In this document: positions 61,350-64,000 of the stretch, piece after piece
How the letters are laid out: each line of letters opens with the position of its first letter
Numbering within the stretch: position 1 is the stretch's first letter
From: Pontibacter virosus
GTDB taxonomy: Bacteria; Bacteroidota; Bacteroidia; Cytophagales; Hymenobacteraceae
Assembly (NCBI RefSeq): GCF_003096355.1
Contig: NZ_QEKI01000003.1
Coordinates: forward strand, 1 to 64,000
Direction: 5' to 3'
Length of the DNA: 64,000 nt
Position numbers and translations under genes: made by a program
Notes under the pieces: model-generated
What the model saw: the letters and a program-made list of their open reading frames with translations, nothing else
Told to the model about the DNA's origin: nothing
Database searches by the model: none

Positions 61350-62960
61350 TTAGGATTGCTTCAGGCGGATGATCATCCCTTCATCCCCACTCAGACTAAC
61401 GTGCTTGCTAACCGTTCCACCTTCACGCTCCGGGAGTGTATCTATCACGATGGTGCCTTCGAAATTGAAGTGCTCCGGCGCAAAATGACAGGGCTTGTGG
61501 CTCAGGTTGAGCAAAATCAGGAAGCGTTCATCCGGGGTATAGCGTAGGTAGGCCAGGAGCGGACCGCTGGCTACCACCGGCCGGTAATCCCCGACGTGCA
61601 GGGCAGGCTCATCCTGACGCAGTTTGATCAGCCTTTTGTAAAGCGCGTAGATCGAGAATTCATCTTCCAACTGTGCCTTTACATTCACGCGGCGGTAGTC
61701 TTCTGGCAGTCGCAGCCAGGGTTTGCTTTTGCTGAAACCGGCGTTCTCGCTGTTGTCCCACTGCATCGGGGTGCGCTGCGGGTCGCGGCTCAGGTTGAGC
61801 CCGGGCATGTTGAGCCCCTGCGGATCCTGCACCTCGTCTGGCGGAATGGGCACGTCGCGCATTCCGATCTCATCACCATAATAGATGGTAGGCGTTCCGC
61901 GCAGCGTGAGCAAAAGCATGGCCGCCACCCGGGCCTGCGCCTTGCCCACCCGGCTCGTGATGCGGGGCTGATCGTGGTTGCCCAGCACCCAGTTTGGCCA
62001 GCCCCCGTCGGGCAAGGCACCTTCGTATTGGTTGATGTTAGAGGAGATTTCCGTGGCATCCCAGTCGATGGAGAGCAGCAGGAAATTGAAAGGCAGGTGC
62101 GCCCCGTTCTTATCGGTGCCGTAATAGGTCATCAGTTTATGGATAGGCAGGTAGATCTCACCGATCATCATGCGCTCATCGTAACCATCTAGCACCTTAC
62201 GCATCTTGTGCACAATGTCGTGCACTTCGGGCTGGTCGGTGGAATAGGCTGGAATCAGTTTTTCGTAGGTGGCCTGGTGCGCCTTGTAGTTCGGATTCAC
62301 GGGATTATCGCGCAGCTGATCATCCTTGATCATATGCCACATCACATCCACCCGGAAGCCGTCCACGCCCTTGTCGAGCCAGAAGCGCATCACATCCATC
62401 ATGGCCTCCTGCACCTCGGGGTTACGCCAGTTCAGGTCGGGCTGCTCTTTCAGAAAAGCGTGGTAATAGTATTGCCCGGTGTGCTCGTCCCATTCCCAGG
62501 CGCTGCCGCCGAACACGCTGAGCCAGTTGTTCGGTTCGGAGCCGTCTTCGTTGGCATCTTTCCAGATATACCAGTCGCGCTTCGGGTTGTCCTTGGAAGA
62601 GCGCGATTCTTTGAACCAGGGGTGTTCGTCGGAGGTATGGTTGGGCACCAGGTCGAGGATCAGCTTCATGCCCCGGTCATGGACGGCCTGCAGAAGTTCA
62701 TCAAAGTCGTCCATGGTGCCGAACAGCGGGTGAATGCCACAGTAGTCAGAAATATCGTAGCCAAAATCGGCCATGGGAGAGGAGAAGATAGGGGAGATCC
62801 AGATGGCTTTGATACCCAGTGACTGGATGTGGTCGAGCCGGTGGATGATGCCCTGCAGGTCGCCTACGCCATCTCCATCACTGTCTTGATAGGAGCGTGG
62901 GTAGATCTGGTAAATGACTCCTTCCTGCCACCACAGGTGTTTTTGCTGCGTGTCTTTCAT
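61350..62960 (-). CDS. GH13 alpha-glucosidase / oligo-1,6-glucosidase type
   Basis: A 536-residue cytoplasmic glycoside hydrolase. The first part VIYQIYPRSYQDSDGDGVGD is typical of GH13 alpha-glucosidases, and conserved regions are LVPNHTSDEHPWF, GFRVDVMWHMI (nucleophile Asp), MIGEIYLPIHK (acid/base Glu) and LGNHDQPR. It should split small alpha-glucosides such as isomaltose or maltose; linkage cannot be read. I chose MKDTQQKHLWW at 62960; the frame from 63089 adds 43 residues unlike the family. The two genes (this and treZ) may handle glycogen-derived oligosaccharides and trehalose. Confidence 0.92.
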   Translation of the reverse strand: MKDTQQKHLWWQEGVIYQIYPRSYQDSDGDGVGDLQGIIHRLDHIQSLGIKAIWISPIFSSPMADFGYDISDYCGIHPLFGTMDDFDELLQAVHDRGMKLILDLVPNHTSDEHPWFKESRSSKDNPKRDWYIWKDANEDGSEPNNWLSVFGGSAWEWDEHTGQYYYHAFLKEQPDLNWRNPEVQEAMMDVMRFWLDKGVDGFRVDVMWHMIKDDQLRDNPVNPNYKAHQATYEKLIPAYSTDQPEVHDIVHKMRKVLDGYDERMMIGEIYLPIHKLMTYYGTDKNGAHLPFNFLLLSIDWDATEISSNINQYEGALPDGGWPNWVLGNHDQPRITSRVGKAQARVAAMLLLTLRGTPTIYYGDEIGMRDVPIPPDEVQDPQGLNMPGLNLSRDPQRTPMQWDNSENAGFSKSKPWLRLPEDYRRVNVKAQLEDEFSIYALYKRLIKLRQDEPALHVGDYRPVVASGPLLAYLRYTPDERFLILLNLSHKPCHFAPEHFNFEGTIVIDTLPEREGGTVSKHVSLSGDEGMIIRLKQS

Positions 62961-63540
62961 AGTATTTGGTTTGCGAATTGGCCTCAGGCCGGTGCTACAT
63001 GAAATTAATGTCTCATGTACGGGAAACGCAATGGAAGGTATGGTGAGTTGGGTAACTGATGAGTGATATGATCCTATCCCGATGCGCAAGAATCGCGCAG
63101 GTTTTACCTTCGCTGGGAGCGTTGTTGGCCCTGCTCAAGGCATGGCCGGTGGGCCAACTTATCTGCCTGGTGCTACGGTGCAGTGAGCTGATAATTAGTT
63201 ATAGCTTATCCTTTTAATTAATCTTTTTTAATTCATAAATTTAAATATTTAATATGTATAATTGTTCTAAGTTATTCAACTTAAAAGAGTATACCCATTA
63301 CTGTTCATGACATAATGAAATAAAATTATTCGTATTAGGAGCCATCCTTTGCTTTTTTGTCAGTAGGGACAAAAAGGTGATGGCGCAACGTATGCAACCT
63401 GAAAGGAGAAAAGCTAATGCTGAGCGTTTATTTAAACGTTATGATAAGTTTTCGTTGCTTGCAGTGACTTGATCGTGATGAACAGTGCTTTCATTTAATT
63501 GGACATTAAATAGATTTTACCAATTTATCCCAAAACCTGC
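62961..63540. other. Long intergenic region before the epimerase gene
   Basis: No gene seen. It contains the inverted repeat GTTGGCCC/GGGCCAAC (about 63123-63158), and a distinctly AT-rich segment (63185-63300) that may mark the beginning of a low-GC accessory locus. Divergent promoters for the glucosidase and the epimerase genes should lie here. Confidence 0.4.
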
Positions 63541-64000
63541 ATGAAGATTACCATTATTGCTGGAGCCCGGCCTAACTTTATGAAGATTGCACCAATAATT
63601 GAGGCTATTGAAGTAGCGTCAGCAAAAGGAGCAGCTATATCTTATCGGCTTGTGCATACAGGTCAGCATTATGATAAAAAGATGAGTCATGATTTTTTCA
63701 TGCAGCTAGGTATACCTGAACCTCACGCCAACCTGGAGGCAGGTGGCGGCACGCAAGCAGAACAGACTGCTGTTATAATGGTCCGCTTTGAAAAGGAGTT
63801 GTTGGAAAATCCAGCTGATCTGGTTTTAGTAGTAGGTGACGTTACCTCTACAATGGCTTGTGCTATAGTTGCTAAGAAATTACATACCAAAGTAGCTCAT
63901 GTTGAGGCGGGCATACGCTCTGGTGATCTTACTATGCCGGAAGAAATCAACAGGCTTGTAACAGACTCGATTACAGATTACTTCTTTACAACTTCTGATA
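63541..64000 (+). CDS. wecB: UDP-N-acetylglucosamine 2-epimerase, partial (runs off the window)
   Basis: The first 153 codons of a non-hydrolysing UDP-GlcNAc 2-epimerase, which makes UDP-ManNAc for surface polysaccharides. It starts MKITIIAGARPNFMKIAPII, the nucleotide-binding start of the family, then HTGQHYDKKMSHDFF, LVLVVGDVTSTMACAIVA and HVEAGIRSGDLTMPEEINR; the last three are strongly conserved. The frame is open to the last base. Base composition is richer in A and T than in the upstream genes, suggesting the edge of a polysaccharide locus of different origin. Confidence 0.93.
   Translation, partial: MKITIIAGARPNFMKIAPIIEAIEVASAKGAAISYRLVHTGQHYDKKMSHDFFMQLGIPEPHANLEAGGGTQAEQTAVIMVRFEKELLENPADLVLVVGDVTSTMACAIVAKKLHTKVAHVEAGIRSGDLTMPEEINRLVTDSITDYFFTTSD

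Overview
The window is about 64 kb of a bacterial chromosome from the Bacteroidota, most likely a Cytophagales/Hymenobacteraceae organism of the Pontibacter type. That placement is inferred from several features: a TamL-type lipoprotein paired with TamB, an OMP_b-brl_3 outer-membrane protein with a carboxypeptidase-regulatory N-terminus, a DUF3347 lipoprotein, menaquinone synthesis (MenB), promoters of the Bacteroidota TTTG/TAnnTTTG type, weak Shine-Dalgarno sequences, and a heavily over-represented AGGTATAG-like octamer. No rRNA, tRNA or CRISPR array was seen.

Layout. 1-2.8 kb is an accessory island: repeated non-coding modules with nested hairpins, a tyrosine recombinase, a cluster of operator-like repeats and a small zinc-ribbon gene. 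2.8-13.3 kb holds housekeeping and stress genes: menB, hslV, a Crp/Fnr regulator with an SMR exporter, a deoxyhypusine-synthase-like protein, an M1 aminopeptidase lipoprotein, a large catalase and a 2H phosphoesterase. 13.4-22.7 kb has an ABC-F protein, two small envelope proteins, a cluster of two histidine kinases and a response regulator, and a subtilase lipoprotein. 22.7-25.1 kb contains a decayed adenine-methyltransferase gene and three small STAS-like paralogues. 25.2-35.5 kb has a creatininase homologue, mscL, a GT61 glycosyltransferase, a SulP transporter, a methyltransferase, prfC, a SulP pseudogene, gap and a metallophosphoesterase. 35.6-41.6 kb has an outer-membrane barrel protein, small hypothetical genes, a fourth STAS-like paralogue, a DUF3347 lipoprotein and arsC. 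41.8-49.3 kb is the tamB-tamL operon. 49.6-52.2 kb holds an unassigned nitroreductase-like protein, a PEBP protein and an acyl-carrier-like protein that lacks the usual serine. 52.3-58.7 kb is a complete RND efflux operon (regulator, TolC, adaptor, permease). 58.9-59.3 kb is a repeat element carrying a GIY-YIG nuclease. 59.4-63.0 kb has treZ and a GH13 glucosidase. The last 460 bases start a wecB-type epimerase gene, probably the edge of a surface-polysaccharide locus.

Most unusual signals. (1) A family of short inverted-repeat elements with conserved ends is scattered over the window; one copy encloses a GIY-YIG nuclease gene, while the others are short and empty. (2) Degenerate tracts with an 8-base period start at or next to stop codons of several unrelated genes. 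(3) A repeated module with an attC-like nested hairpin lies beside a tyrosine recombinase that has its own triple-repeat operator. (4) The octamer AGGTATAG is strongly over-represented. (5) Two gene ruins, a methyltransferase and a SulP transporter, are recognisable only by reading several frames. All functional calls rest on reading motifs by eye; no database search was run.
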